The translations under genes were made by a program, and so were the position numbers. Below the pieces are notes generated by a model. That model was not told the DNA's origin. It did not search any database and worked only from the letters and a program-made list of their open reading frames with translations. 64,000 bases of DNA from Paractinoplanes polyasparticus (GTDB taxonomy: Bacteria > Actinomycetota > Actinomycetes > Mycobacteriales > Micromonosporaceae), in NCBI RefSeq assembly GCF_019710575.1, contig NZ_JAHWFK010000038.1, positions 21,004 through 85,003 on the forward strand. Direction: 5' to 3'. Below, piece after piece: positions 7,815 through 16,409 of this stretch (the first letter of the stretch is position 1; the number at the start of each line of letters is the position of its first letter).

Positions 7815-8294
7815 TTGTCTTTCCCCATGACGCTGCGCCGCCTGCTGCTCATCGCCGCGGCGGCAGTCATCGCCACCACCACGCTCGTCTGCCCCTCGGC
7901 GGCCTCGGCGGCACCCACAGCCTCAGCGGTCGTCGCCGCCCGCGGGCTCAAGGTCGTCGCCTTCGCCCGGGCCCAGAACGGCAAGCCCTACCGGTACGGC
8001 GCTCAGGGACCGAGCGCGTTCGACTGCTCCGGGCTCGCCGGTTTCGCGTACGCCAAGGCCGGTAAGAGACTGCCTCGCACGGCGCAGGCCCAGTACCGAG
8101 CCGCCCGCAGGATCACCAGCGCGGCGGCCCGCCCCGGCGACCTGGTCTTCTGGGTCTCGGGCAGCCGCGCCTACCACGTGGCCGTCTACGCGGGCGCCGG
8201 CCAGGTCTGGCACGCACCCAAGCCCGGCGACCGCGTCAAACTGGCCAAGATCTGGAACTGGAAACAGGTCCGCTTCGCCCGCGTCGCCGGCTGA
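7815..8294 (+). CDS. Secreted NlpC/P60 cell-wall endopeptidase
   Basis: A 159-aa secreted peptidase that should cut peptide stems of peptidoglycan. An N-terminal signal peptide (RRLLLIAAAAVIATTT, cleavage around ASA-AP) is followed by one NlpC/P60 domain. The catalytic Cys is in FDCSGLAGFAYAKAG, the His in YHVAVYAGAG, and the third polar residue is likely the His of VWHAPKPG. There is no extra binding or coiled-coil domain. The TTG start is favoured because GAGGA lies 5 nt upstream; an in-frame ATG 12 nt later would be too far from it. The c-di-AMP riboswitch in its leader ties expression to cell-wall or osmotic state. Confidence 0.88.
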   Translation: MSFPMTLRRLLLIAAAAVIATTTLVCPSAASAAPTASAVVAARGLKVVAFARAQNGKPYRYGAQGPSAFDCSGLAGFAYAKAGKRLPRTAQAQYRAARRITSAAARPGDLVFWVSGSRAYHVAVYAGAGQVWHAPKPGDRVKLAKIWNWKQVRFARVAG

Positions 8295-8309
8295 CGGGCC
8301 GGCCGTCAG
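8291..8309. terminator. Hairpin spanning both convergent stop codons
   Basis: CTGACGG and CCGTCAG form a 7-bp stem with a 5-nt GC loop. The TGA of the NlpC gene and the TGA of the opposing hydrolase gene both lie in the stem arms. There is no T-run, so this is at best a bidirectional, factor-assisted terminator. Confidence 0.45.
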
Positions 8310-9214
8310 AGGTGGTTCTCGTAGAACGTGACAAGCCGCTCGACGGCGGGTTCGACGTATTCGGGGACGTCATACATCTCGTAGTGGCGGGCGCCGGGGA
8401 TGACCAGGCGGTCGACCGGGTTCGGCGCCAGTTTCCAGAGCCGTTCGGCGGCGGTGTCGAAGCCGGTGCCGTCCAGGTGCTCGGCCAGGACGAGTTGCAG
8501 TGGCTGGGTCAGGAGCTGGTCGACGAGGTGGAAGGAGTCGAAGCCGATCAGCAGGGAGTCCCCGCGGGACAGGCGGCGGTTGGTCGAGTGCTCGTTGCGG
8601 CCGCGGTCGGTGCGGTAATAGGTGATCGCCTGGAGCAGGTCGACGTCGGTCACGCCGGCGGCCTCGGCGTCCGCCAGGGTGTCGGGCAGCCAGTTCTCAC
8701 GGGTGAGCACACCGGTGCGAACCTCTTCGAGGCGCGCTCCGGCCATCGCGTCGAGCGCGGCCGCCGGGCCGTCCGGCTGGAAGCCACGGAATGACGCACC
8801 CATGTCGCCCGGGTCGACCACGCCGACTGCTTTGATGCGGTGGTCGGTGCGGGCGGTGAAAATCGCGTAGCCGCCGCCGGCGCAGATGCCGAGGACGCCG
8901 ATGCGGTGCGGGTCGATCCCGGGGACCGCGGCGAGGGCGTCGATGGCGTACGAGATGTCCTCGCTGCGCCGGTAGGGGTCTTCCAGGTCGCGGGGTTCGC
9001 CGCCGCTCTGGCCCTGATGGGCGGGGTCGAAGACCAGCGCGGCGATGTTGCGGGCGGCGAGGCGGGAGGCGTAGTTGGCGCCGATCTGTTCCTTGACGCT
9101 GCTGCCCGGCGTGGACAGCACGACGGCGCTCAGCGCTCCGCTCTCGTCGAAGTCGGCGGGCAGGTGCAGTTCGGCCGCGAGCTCGATCGGCCCGCGCGGG
9201 ATGGTGAGGTGCAT
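8306..9214 (-). CDS. Alpha/beta hydrolase, dienelactone-hydrolase-like
   Basis: A cytoplasmic alpha/beta hydrolase of about 302 aa. STPGSSVKEQIGANYASRL gives the oxyanion region, and the nucleophile elbow is GICAGGGYAIF, where the nucleophile position is Cys rather than Ser, as in dienelactone hydrolases. A late His in PGARHYEMYDVPEYV fits the catalytic His. The substrate is unknown. I chose ATG 9214 (MHLTIPRG) because GAAAGG precedes it; an in-frame GTG 42 nt upstream would add a Pro-rich leader with no clear ribosome binding site. It lies 100 nt downstream of the acyl-CoA synthetase operon on the same strand. Confidence 0.75.
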   Translation of the reverse strand: MHLTIPRGPIELAAELHLPADFDESGALSAVVLSTPGSSVKEQIGANYASRLAARNIAALVFDPAHQGQSGGEPRDLEDPYRRSEDISYAIDALAAVPGIDPHRIGVLGICAGGGYAIFTARTDHRIKAVGVVDPGDMGASFRGFQPDGPAAALDAMAGARLEEVRTGVLTRENWLPDTLADAEAAGVTDVDLLQAITYYRTDRGRNEHSTNRRLSRGDSLLIGFDSFHLVDQLLTQPLQLVLAEHLDGTGFDTAAERLWKLAPNPVDRLVIPGARHYEMYDVPEYVEPAVERLVTFYENHL

Positions 9215-9315
9215 CGGAATGGGCCTTTCGAGCGGGTGCGGAGGTTCAGGAGACACCGTGTTCCCGGAACATGGTCAAGCGGTCGTGCTCAGGACGCGCA
9301 GGGCCGGCTGAGGGC

Positions 9316-10641
9316 TCACCGGAGGGCTCCCTTCTGGACCTTGCCCATCGCGTTGCGCGGCAAGGCGTCGAGCAGGCGCACGGCCCGGGGGCGCTTGTGG
9401 GCGGCCAGGCGGCCGGCGACCCAGGCGATCAGGTCGCGCTCGGTGACGCCTTCGGCGACTACGTACGCGGTGATCTGCTCTCCGAGGTCTGGGTGGGGTG
9501 TGCCGACGACGGCCGCCTCCCGCACCGCGGGGTGCAGCAGCAGCGCGTCCTCGACCTCACCGGCGCCGACGCGGTAGCCGCCGGTCTTGATGAGGTCGGT
9601 CGAGGCGCGGCCGACGATGCGGTGCCAGCCGTCGGCGCCGATCGTCGCGACGTCGCCGGTGACGAACCACCCCTCGGGTCTCGCCCGGCCCAGGTAGCCG
9701 TCGAACAGGGTGGCCCCGCGCACCTGCAGGTGGCCGATCGTGTCCGGCTCGTCGAGGGGGTCGCCGGCGTCGCCGACCAGGCGGGTCTCGACGCCGGGGA
9801 TCGGGAGGCCGACCTGCCCCGGGCGGCGTTCGCCGTCGGCCCGGGCGCTCACCGTGATCAGGGTCTCGGTCATGCCGTAGCGCTCGACCGGCGCCTGGCC
9901 GGTCAGGGTGCGGAGCTCGTCGAAGACCGGGGCGGGCAGGGGCGCGCTGCCGGAGACGAGCAGGCGGGCCGGGCGCAGGGCGCGGGCCTCGGTCGGGGCG
10001 GCGCAGACCCGGGACCAGACGGTGGGGACGCCGAAGTACATCGTGCCGGGCGTGCCCGCGTACGCCTGGGGTGTGGGTCGGCCGGTGTGCGCCAGGCGGG
10101 AGCCGATCCGCAGTGGGCCGAGCACGCCCAGCACCAGGCCGTGCACGTGGAAGAGCGGGAGGCCGTGCACGAGAGTGTCGCCGGCGGTCCACTGCCAGAC
10201 CTGCGCGAGGGCGTCGAGGTCGGCGGCGAGGGCGCGGCGCGAAATCACGGCGCCCTTGGGTGGGCCGGTCGTGCCGCTGGTGTACAGAACCAGGGCCGGC
10301 GCGTCGGGATCGGGCTCGTCCGGAACACCGTCATCGGCGCCGGTGGGGTGGGCCTCGATCAGCTCGGCCCCGGAGTCCCCGAGGATGTGGGCCTGCTCCA
10401 GCTCGCCGGCGTCGGGCGGCACGGGCACGACGGGCACGCCGGCCAGCAGCGCGGCGGTGATCACGACGACGGTGTCGACGGTGGGCGTGGCCCGCACGGC
10501 CACCATCCGGCGGCCGGTGATCTCGGCGGCCAGCGCGGACGCTCGTCCCAGCAGCTCGTGCCGCGAGAGCGCCGACTGCGGGTCGCGTACGGCATCGGCC
10601 TGGTCGGCGTCGTCGTGCAGGGCGCCCAGCAGGCGGGTCAT
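9316..10641 (-). CDS. MatB-like acyl-CoA (malonyl-CoA) synthetase
   Basis: An ANL-superfamily adenylate-forming enzyme of 441 aa that activates a carboxylic acid with ATP and CoA. Core motifs are LVLYTSGTTGPPKGAVISRR (P-loop), ERYGMTETL, the GRASTDLIKTGGYRVGAGE hinge and the C-terminal LPRNAMGKVQKGAL with the catalytic Lys. The hinge and the C-terminal signature resemble MatB malonyl-CoA synthetases, and the protein is short like MatB, so a malonate-type substrate is my inference. The ATG overlaps the stop of the upstream unknown gene (ATGA), and both lie downstream of a TetR gene, suggesting one regulated operon. Confidence 0.82.
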   Translation of the reverse strand: MTRLLGALHDDADQADAVRDPQSALSRHELLGRASALAAEITGRRMVAVRATPTVDTVVVITAALLAGVPVVPVPPDAGELEQAHILGDSGAELIEAHPTGADDGVPDEPDPDAPALVLYTSGTTGPPKGAVISRRALAADLDALAQVWQWTAGDTLVHGLPLFHVHGLVLGVLGPLRIGSRLAHTGRPTPQAYAGTPGTMYFGVPTVWSRVCAAPTEARALRPARLLVSGSAPLPAPVFDELRTLTGQAPVERYGMTETLITVSARADGERRPGQVGLPIPGVETRLVGDAGDPLDEPDTIGHLQVRGATLFDGYLGRARPEGWFVTGDVATIGADGWHRIVGRASTDLIKTGGYRVGAGEVEDALLLHPAVREAAVVGTPHPDLGEQITAYVVAEGVTERDLIAWVAGRLAAHKRPRAVRLLDALPRNAMGKVQKGALR

Positions 10642-11216
10642 CGGGCCTCCCCGAGCTGGGTGACCAGCGGGGCGAGCAGGTCGTTGAGCTCCCGGACGAG
10701 CACCGTGACCGTGCGCTCGGCCAGGTCGGGCAGCTCCGGACCGGCGTCCTCGGGGATCCGGGGAAGGTCGGCCAGCGGCAGGGGCGCCTCGGCGGTCAGG
10801 GTGGAACGCAGGTGCGGGACGCGGCTGAGCTCCTCGGCCGAGGGCGCGAGGAACTGGCCGAACGTCTCGGGCCACCCCCGCCAGCCCCGGTCCTGCGTCC
10901 ACGCCCGCGAACCGGTCAGCTCGGCCGGCCACGGCGCGACCAGTTCGGCGGTGACGGTGAGCGAGCCGTCCCAGGTGTTGCGCCGGCAGGTGGCCCGCAG
11001 CACCCGGCGATGCAGGCGCACGAAGCCCGGATCGAGGTGGGGCGGGGTGGCCAGCCGCCACGCCACACAGGCGAAGCCGACCGGCGAGATGTCACCCCAG
11101 CAGTCGCCGAACTCCTTGGCGTGCACCCAGACGTGCTCGGCGAACCGGCTGCGTCCCAGCCCCGCGTTCTCCCGGTCGTAGTGATGATCGATCCAGGCGA
11201 AGGTCAGCGGAGCCAT
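10638..11216 (-). CDS. Conserved hypothetical protein, 192 aa
   Basis: I do not recognise this family. The protein is soluble, rich in Trp and His near the N-terminus (FAWIDHHYDRENAG, KEFGDCWGDISPVG), has no signal peptide or membrane segment and ends with an acidic-to-leucine-rich helix. It starts 9 nt after the TetR stop with only a weak GGTGAG upstream, and its stop overlaps the start of the acyl-CoA synthetase. The tight middle position suggests a role in the same acyl-CoA-related pathway or its control, but nothing in the sequence identifies an activity. Confidence 0.65.
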   Translation of the reverse strand: MAPLTFAWIDHHYDRENAGLGRSRFAEHVWVHAKEFGDCWGDISPVGFACVAWRLATPPHLDPGFVRLHRRVLRATCRRNTWDGSLTVTAELVAPWPAELTGSRAWTQDRGWRGWPETFGQFLAPSAEELSRVPHLRSTLTAEAPLPLADLPRIPEDAGPELPDLAERTVTVLVRELNDLLAPLVTQLGEAR

Positions 11217-11225
11217 CCGCTCACC

Positions 11226-11786
11226 TTAAGGCTGGGGTCGGAGGCCGTCGAAGACTATGGCCAGGACCCGGGATCGCAGGGCGGCGCCGTCGGTGTCCAG
11301 CTCGGGGACCCGCGAGACGGCGAGCATCAGCGCGACCAGCTCCGGAACGGTGACGTCGGCACGGATCGCGCCCTCGGCCTGGGCCCGGGACAGCAGCGAC
11401 CCCAGGGCCCGCGGCAGCTGCTCGCGGGCCGGGGTGAGCGCATCGCGCAGGTTGCTCGCCGCGAAGGCGTCGGCCCAGGCCTGCTTGCCCGCGGCCACCT
11501 CGGCCACCCGGCTCAGGAAGACCCAGATCGCCTCGCCCGCGTCCTCGGCCCCGACCAGTTCCTCGGCCTCCTCGCCGAAGCGTCGCAGCCGTTCGCGGAA
11601 GACCGCCTCGATGAGCGCCGCCTTGGTCGGGAAGTGCCGGAAGACGGTGCCGATGCCGACCCCGGCCGCCCGGGCGACCGCTTCCGTGGAGACCGCCGTG
11701 CCTCGCGCCACGAACACTTGCTCGGCCGCGGCCAGAACGCGGGACCGATTACGCAACGCATCAGCACGCGGCGCGCGTGCGGTCAT
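11226..11786 (-). CDS. TetR-family regulator of the acyl-CoA synthetase operon
   Basis: A 186-aa TetR-type repressor. The N-terminal helix-turn-helix is clear (LAAAEQVFVARGTAVSTE, AVARAAGVGIGTVFRHFPTK), followed by the helical ligand-binding domain with KQAWADAFAASNLRD and the conserved ...RAQAEGAIRADVTVPEL stretch typical of SbtR-like members. AGGAG lies 8 nt before the ATG. It is the first gene of an apparent operon with the unknown gene and the acyl-CoA synthetase, so it probably controls its own transcription and theirs through the upstream palindrome. The ligand is unknown. Confidence 0.88.
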   Translation of the reverse strand: MTARAPRADALRNRSRVLAAAEQVFVARGTAVSTEAVARAAGVGIGTVFRHFPTKAALIEAVFRERLRRFGEEAEELVGAEDAGEAIWVFLSRVAEVAAGKQAWADAFAASNLRDALTPAREQLPRALGSLLSRAQAEGAIRADVTVPELVALMLAVSRVPELDTDGAALRSRVLAIVFDGLRPQP

Positions 11787-11860
11787 GGTTCACACTCCTG
11801 TCCGATTTATTGCTTTGGCCGCCGGTTGACCGTTCATCAGCCTAGCGTCCCCTTTGTAAC

Positions 11861-11874
11861 GGAGTGATCACTCC
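11861..11874. promoter_or_regulatory. 14-bp perfect palindrome, likely TetR operator
   Basis: GGAGTGATCACTCC is self-complementary over all 14 bp and sits 75 nt upstream of the TetR start. AACGGAGTGATCACTCC-type palindromes are common TetR operators. On the minus strand it overlaps the -35 region of a possible TAGGCT -10 box (forward 11839-11844), consistent with autorepression. A second small inverted repeat, CCTAG/CTAGG with a 4-nt spacer, lies at 11898-11911. Confidence 0.6.
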
Positions 11875-11960
11875 ACTTTAGACACTCACTACGCCATCCT
11901 AGGAGGCTAGGTACCAGTCGGCTCGGGAGTGTGGTTAACGAAACAGATCCACAAACGAAA

Positions 11961-11990
11961 CGAGCGCCCGGCCGAAGGGCCGGGCGCTCG
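11961..11990 (-). terminator. Strong rho-independent terminator of the phytase-like gene
   Basis: A 13-bp perfect stem (CGAGCGCCCGGCC and its complement) with a GAAG/CTTC tetraloop lies 14 nt beyond the stop of the minus-strand gene. On that strand it is followed by TTTCGTTTG. This is the strongest hairpin I see in the window. Confidence 0.85.
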
Positions 11991-12004
11991 TTGGACGAGC
12001 TGCG

Positions 12005-13192
12005 TTACCTGAGCAGGCGCTTGTCCACGTCGAGGGACTTCGGCAGCGCGATGGTGATCCACTCGTTGTTGTCGGCGGCGGTGGCGCTGCGGCCGGTCGA
12101 GAACGGGAAGTTGTTGTCGTTGAGGACGGCGATCGTGCTGTCGTCCAGGATCACGACGTCCTCGATGGTCTGGAAGGGGAACGTGAACGTCGTGCCGAAG
12201 CCGCCGAGCCGGCGCGGGTTGGCCACGTTCATCAGGTCGACCAGCAGCGTCTTGTCCAGGCGGCCGCCGCGCTGGGTGGCGAGGTAGATCCGCTTGACGA
12301 CCGCGGTGGCGCCCTGGCCGTTGTCGCGCTCGATGATCAGGAAGCGGTTGCGGTCGACCGCGATCGCGTCGCCGATCGCGAAGTCCGGGTTGTCGAGCTG
12401 GTAGGTCCAGCGCTTGCCGGTGTACTTCTTCGCGCCAACGTCGAACTCGTTCAGCCGCAGCGCGCCGGCCGGGTCACCGGTGATCGAGCCCTCGAGCAGC
12501 GCGTAGAGGTACCGGCCGTCGGGCGACTGGGCCAGACCCTCGAAACCCTTGCTACTGCGGGCGGTCGCGGTGGCGCCGGTGCGCGTGGCCGTCTCGGGCG
12601 CGATCACGCCGTCGAGCGTGACCGGGGCGTCGAGCAGCCGGCCCGCGCGGTCGAAGTGCAGCAGGTACGGGCCGAACTCGTCACCGATCCAGTAGGTGCC
12701 GTCGGCCACCTTCTGGATCGACTCGGGGTCGAAGTCGGCGCCCGTGAGGACCCGGTCGGCGCGGGTGAGGGCCCACGGGACCAGTCCCTTCGGGTCGGTC
12801 AGGTTGACGCCGCCGAGCACGTCGACCTGCCCGGTCCGGAAGACCGGGGCCAGCCGCTGGACGCGCAGCAGGAAGTCGCCCGAGTTGGCCTGGTTGCCGT
12901 ACCCGTTGTCGGACAGCACGTCGAAGGTGCCGTCGCCGTTGTCGGCGATCCCCGAGAAGCCCTGGATCGGCTGGTCCGCGAAGGGCACGACGAAGCCGTT
13001 GAGGTTGCCGGTGGCGAGCGCGCCGGACTGCTCGCTGCCCGGGACGAAGGTGCCGGCGGGCAGCGCGGCCCAGCCGGTCAGCGTGGGCCGGGAGACCTGG
13101 TGACCTCCGGCGTACGACGCGGTGCCGGCCAACGACAGGGTGAGCGCCAGGACGCCGGCTCCGGCGAGAAGGTTGCGGACGATCTTTCGCAT
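12005..13192 (-). CDS. Secreted esterase-like phytase family protein
   Basis: A 395-aa protein with a signal peptide (MRKIVRNLLAGAGVLALTL, cleavage near ASYAGG) followed by a domain of the esterase-like activity of phytase family. The pattern includes PIQGFSGIADNGDGTFDVLSDNGYG, then FDPESIQKVADGTYWIGDEFGP split across strands, SSKGFEGLAQSPDGRYLYALLEG and FQTIEDVVILDDSTIAVLNDNN. These are beta-propeller-like blades rich in Asp and Gly. It acts outside the cell, and the phosphoester or ester substrate is not defined. No Shine-Dalgarno site is evident before the ATG. The gene stands alone and ends in a strong terminator. Confidence 0.85.
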   Translation of the reverse strand: MRKIVRNLLAGAGVLALTLSLAGTASYAGGHQVSRPTLTGWAALPAGTFVPGSEQSGALATGNLNGFVVPFADQPIQGFSGIADNGDGTFDVLSDNGYGNQANSGDFLLRVQRLAPVFRTGQVDVLGGVNLTDPKGLVPWALTRADRVLTGADFDPESIQKVADGTYWIGDEFGPYLLHFDRAGRLLDAPVTLDGVIAPETATRTGATATARSSKGFEGLAQSPDGRYLYALLEGSITGDPAGALRLNEFDVGAKKYTGKRWTYQLDNPDFAIGDAIAVDRNRFLIIERDNGQGATAVVKRIYLATQRGGRLDKTLLVDLMNVANPRRLGGFGTTFTFPFQTIEDVVILDDSTIAVLNDNNFPFSTGRSATAADNNEWITIALPKSLDVDKRLLR

Positions 13193-13259
13193 GCCCGCAG
13201 GCTACGGAATCCGGGTTGATCGGGACCGACCAATGGCTTGCGGCACCGCGCGCAGAAGA

Positions 13260-14210
13260 TCAAACCCGGGTGGCGGTGTCCGACTCGTGCATCCCGGCCA
13301 GCGTCTCCACGCCCCCGCCGAAGCCGGCCGCGGCCACCGCGGCGATCACCGTGACCGCCCGCAGCGCGTGGAAGCTGCCGCGGCCCAGAGTGGCCGCCTT
13401 CAGGTTGTGCGCGACCGCGCGCGGCAGGGTGCGGCGCAGGTAATCCTGCTCGGCGCCGAGCTTCTGTTCGCGCGGCAGCAGGCCGGCCATCTGCACCTTG
13501 CCGCGACCCTCGGCGTAGCAGCGGCGCAGGAAGAACCGGAACGTCGAACGGTCGAGCGGCACGTCGTGCTCGATGACCGAGTCCGGCACATACATCCAAT
13601 GGCCGCCGGTCTCGGCGCTGATCCGCAGGCAGAGCTCGGTGTCCTCGGGCCGGTTCTGGTCCCCGAGCTTGCCGAAGCCGACCCGGAACCCGCCCACCCG
13701 CACGAACGCCTCGCGGCGGATCATCATGCTGGCCGACCACACGTTGCGGATCTCGGCGATCGAGGTGGGCATTCCCGCGTACGAAACCCCGACCGTCCAC
13801 AGCAACTCGTCCGGCAGCCACGACGGGCGGTGGCGTTCCCAGGCCGGCACGATCAGCCCGCCCGCGCCGACCACGGCCGGGTCGCCGAACGGAGCGGCCA
13901 GGTGCTCGAGCCAGGTGGGATGGGCGACGGTGTCGTCGTCGAGAAAGGCGATCTGCTCCGACCGGGCGTAAAAGGCGCCGGTGTTGCGATTGCCCGAGGC
14001 GCCCCGCTCGGACTCGTTCTCGAGCACGGTGACCTCGGGGAACTCGGCCTTGACGCGCTCGAACAGGTCCGGGTTGTGATCGACCACGACGATGATCTCG
14101 GCCGGCCTCACCCGCTGGGCTTGGACGGACGCGACCGTACGCTGCAACGACGCCCACCGGCGCTCGCTGTGCGTAGGGACGACGACGCTGGCGTCGATAC
14201 TCTCGGTCAT
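13260..14210 (-). CDS. Family 2 glycosyltransferase
   Basis: A 316-aa GT-A fold glycosyltransferase. SVVVPTHSERRWASL starts the nucleotide-sugar domain, IAFLDDDTVAHPTWLEHL contains the DxD metal site, and ASMMIRREAFVRVGGF followed by EDTELCLRI is the typical acceptor/catalytic segment. The C-terminus has a moderately hydrophobic stretch (VTVIAAVAAAGFGGG), perhaps a membrane contact. I chose ATG 14210 because AGGAG precedes it by 9 nt; the frame remains open for another 46 codons without coding character. Acceptor and sugar are unknown. It is separated from its neighbours by 67 nt downstream and about 600 nt upstream. Confidence 0.85.
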   Translation of the reverse strand: MTESIDASVVVPTHSERRWASLQRTVASVQAQRVRPAEIIVVVDHNPDLFERVKAEFPEVTVLENESERGASGNRNTGAFYARSEQIAFLDDDTVAHPTWLEHLAAPFGDPAVVGAGGLIVPAWERHRPSWLPDELLWTVGVSYAGMPTSIAEIRNVWSASMMIRREAFVRVGGFRVGFGKLGDQNRPEDTELCLRISAETGGHWMYVPDSVIEHDVPLDRSTFRFFLRRCYAEGRGKVQMAGLLPREQKLGAEQDYLRRTLPRAVAHNLKAATLGRGSFHALRAVTVIAAVAAAGFGGGVETLAGMHESDTATRV

Positions 14211-14814
14211 GGCGCGGCGCTCCTGATGGCGTGGCGAAGCGAAGTTGATCAACCTGCGATCGGGACCATACACAGCGAATCTATGATTCCCATATGAGTG
14301 TGACCGGCGATGATTGACAGTTCCGACACCATTGTTTCGGCCAAGCAACCGCTCCGGGCAATGCCCCCTATTTCGGCGCGTTCCTTAACCCACAGCTGTG
14401 GCGTAACGCACTCCTACGCGCACATGTCCGCCGTGTTTCAACAGCTCAGCGTGTCCGCGCGACGAATTGACGCCGACCCGGCGCCAACACTTGCTGCCGG
14501 AAAAGCGTTAAGGGCCAATGGTCTCGACCGAGATCATCCGTTCGCCCGATGCCAGTTCCGGCACAACCGTGAACAACGCCGGATGGGCACAGAAATGGCG
14601 CGCCTGGCATGGTCGCGCGAATCATCGGACGGTGCGAATAAGCAGTACTCAAAGTAATGAAAGCGTTCGTTACGGAGCCGGGTCAGGCGCGTTCTCATTG
14701 TGCTGCGAGGCTCCCCCCGCCCGGCGACGGGATCGTGTCGGCCGGGAACCATGCACGGGAGCCGATCGTTGCCCACGCGGGAGCAGCGGCTCGGGTGTGG
14801 TCGGTTCGGTGGGG
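14211..14814. other. Long intergenic region without a supportable gene
   Basis: This 600-nt stretch has lower GC than its surroundings and no ORF with coding character. It holds the upstream region of the glycosyltransferase, including the perfect palindrome GTTGATCAAC (14244-14253) just before that gene's leader. I see no tRNA, riboswitch or convincing terminator in it. The open frames on either strand are short and have odd amino acid composition. Confidence 0.5.
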
Positions 14815-15162
14815 TCAGCGCCAGAAGACGGCGACCGCGGCGTTGGCCAGGGTCAGCACGATGATGCCGATGAAGTGGCCCTTGTTCACGGCCTCGCGCT
14901 TGCGCGGGATGAAGACCATGATGAAGATCAGGATGGCCAGCAGGAGCTTGACGCCCAGCTTGATCGGGCTGGGTTCGTAGTCACCGCCGCCGCGCAGGGG
15001 GGCGGCCAGGGCCAGGCCCGACAGCAGCTGGATCACCGAGCCCCACAGCACGGCCGGGTTGATCCGGAACTTGCCGGTGAGGAACTGGGCGATCGCGCCG
15101 CCGAGCAGCAGCGCGAAGCCGACCAGGTGAATGAAGAGCAGGATCAGCCGGAGTGCTTCCAC
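14815..15162 (-). CDS. Small integral membrane protein, four predicted helices
   Basis: A 115-aa membrane protein with four hydrophobic segments: LILLFIHLVGFALLLGGAIA, VLWGSVIQLLSGLALAAPL, LGVKLLLAILIFIMVFIP and GIIVLTLANAAVAVFW. Charged loops (TGKFR, PRKREAVNKGH) alternate between them. I do not recognise a named family. Small proteins with this layout are common in actinobacteria and usually annotated as hypothetical. The start is a GTG with no clear ribosome binding site. It lies 34 nt downstream of the P450 gene on the same strand and may be co-transcribed. Confidence 0.7.
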   Translation of the reverse strand: MEALRLILLFIHLVGFALLLGGAIAQFLTGKFRINPAVLWGSVIQLLSGLALAAPLRGGGDYEPSPIKLGVKLLLAILIFIMVFIPRKREAVNKGHFIGIIVLTLANAAVAVFWR

Positions 15163-15196
15163 GCCCGGAAGCTTGCCAAAGCCGCGGCCACGCCCG

Positions 15197-16390
15197 TCAC
15201 TCGGGGGCCGAGATCACCGGCAACGTGAACAGGCCGCGCAGCAGCAGTCCGGGCCGCCAGGTCAGCTCGGGCGGCGGGACGGCCAGGCGCAGGGTGGGCA
15301 CGCGGTCGATCAGGGCGGCGAACGCGATCTGAGCCTCGAGGCGGGCCAGCGGGGCGCCCAGGCAGTAGTGGATGCCGTGGCCGAAGGCCAGGTGGGGGTT
15401 CTGGGCCCGGTCGAGATGCACCTCGTCGGGGTCGGGGAAGCGGGACTCGTCGCGGTTGGCCGACAGCAGGCCGATCACCACCGGGGCGTACGCGGGGATC
15501 TGCCGGCCGCCCAGGGTGACGGGCTCGGTGGTGATGCGGAACGTGGCGGTCTCGACCGGGGACTCGTACCGCAGGAACTCTTCGACCGCGGTGGGCAGCA
15601 GCCCGGGGTCGGCGCGCAGGCGCTCCCAGCGGTCGCGGTCGGTGAGCAGCAGGGCGGCGCCGTTGCCGATCAGGTTGACGGTCGTCTCGTGGCCGGCGAT
15701 GAGCAGCAGGAAGACCATCGACATGAGCTCGTCCTCGTCGAGCCTGTCCTCGCTGTCGCGCACCTCGATCAGGCCGGAGAGCAGGTCGTCGCCGGGCTGG
15801 GCGCGGCGCGCGGCCAGCAGGCCGCGGATGTAGGCGACCATCGCCTGCGCGGCGCCGGGGAACTCGGCCTGGTAGGCCACGCCGCCGACGATGATGTTGG
15901 ACCAGCGGCGGAAGGAGTCGCGGTCCTCGGCCGGGATGCCGAGCAGCTCGCAGATCACCTGGATCGGCAGCGGGAAGGCGAACGCGTCGATCAGGTCGAA
16001 GGGCTCGCCCGGGACGGGGAAGGCGTCGAGCAGTGACGTCGTGATCTCGGTGATGCGGGGGCGCAGGGCCTCGATGCGGCGGGCCGTGAAGGCGGCCGAG
16101 ACGAGGCGGCGCAGGCGGGTGTGGTCGGGCGGGTCGACGGCCAGCATGTGACGGGACAGGGCCCGCTGGATCGCGTCCGACGGGTGGCCCTCGTTGCGGC
16201 CCGACTTCGAGAACCGGGGGTCGGTCAACGCCTGCCGGGCGTCGTCGTAGCGGGTCACCAACCAGACGACGGCGCCGCTGGCGATCCGGACCTGCCGCAC
16301 CGGGCCCTCGCGCCGCCACTGCGCATAGAAGGGATGCGGGTCGGCGTGGAACCGCGGGTCGGCCAGATCGTCCCGGACGCTCTCCGACAT
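15197..16390 (-). CDS. Cytochrome P450
   Basis: A soluble bacterial P450 of 397 aa. The I-helix oxygen-activation motif is LLIAGHETTVNLIGNG, the K-helix ExxR is in VEEFLRYESPVE, and the heme ligand loop is FGHGIHYCLGAPLARLE. A preceding HMLAVDPPDHTRLRRLVSAA is typical of the CYP105/CYP107-like actinobacterial enzymes. I chose ATG 16390 because GGGGGAG lies 8 nt upstream; an ATG 30 nt earlier would overlap the upstream gene's end. No ferredoxin or reductase gene is adjacent. The substrate cannot be told. The upstream neighbour ends 19 nt before this start. Confidence 0.92.
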   Translation of the reverse strand: MSESVRDDLADPRFHADPHPFYAQWRREGPVRQVRIASGAVVWLVTRYDDARQALTDPRFSKSGRNEGHPSDAIQRALSRHMLAVDPPDHTRLRRLVSAAFTARRIEALRPRITEITTSLLDAFPVPGEPFDLIDAFAFPLPIQVICELLGIPAEDRDSFRRWSNIIVGGVAYQAEFPGAAQAMVAYIRGLLAARRAQPGDDLLSGLIEVRDSEDRLDEDELMSMVFLLLIAGHETTVNLIGNGAALLLTDRDRWERLRADPGLLPTAVEEFLRYESPVETATFRITTEPVTLGGRQIPAYAPVVIGLLSANRDESRFPDPDEVHLDRAQNPHLAFGHGIHYCLGAPLARLEAQIAFAALIDRVPTLRLAVPPPELTWRPGLLLRGLFTLPVISAPE

Positions 16391-16409
16391 GCCTGCGTCT
16401 CCCCCGTCG

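Noticed and set aside
7384..7984. Short open frames in the cox-NlpC gap, including a 174-codon minus-strand frame
   Set aside because: They cover the riboswitch and promoter sequences and have no ribosome binding site or family pattern.
8306..9256. The GTG 9256 start for the alpha/beta hydrolase
   Set aside because: The extra 14 residues are Pro-rich with no ribosome binding site, while GAAAGG precedes the inner ATG.
13260..14348. A longer N-terminus for the glycosyltransferase
   Set aside because: The upstream codons lack family similarity, and AGGAG 9 nt before ATG 14210 fixes the start.
14310..14776. Small open frames on both strands in the 600-nt gap
   Set aside because: Their compositions (many Ser, His, Cys, Arg) and lack of ribosome binding sites argue against coding, and the frames contradict one another.
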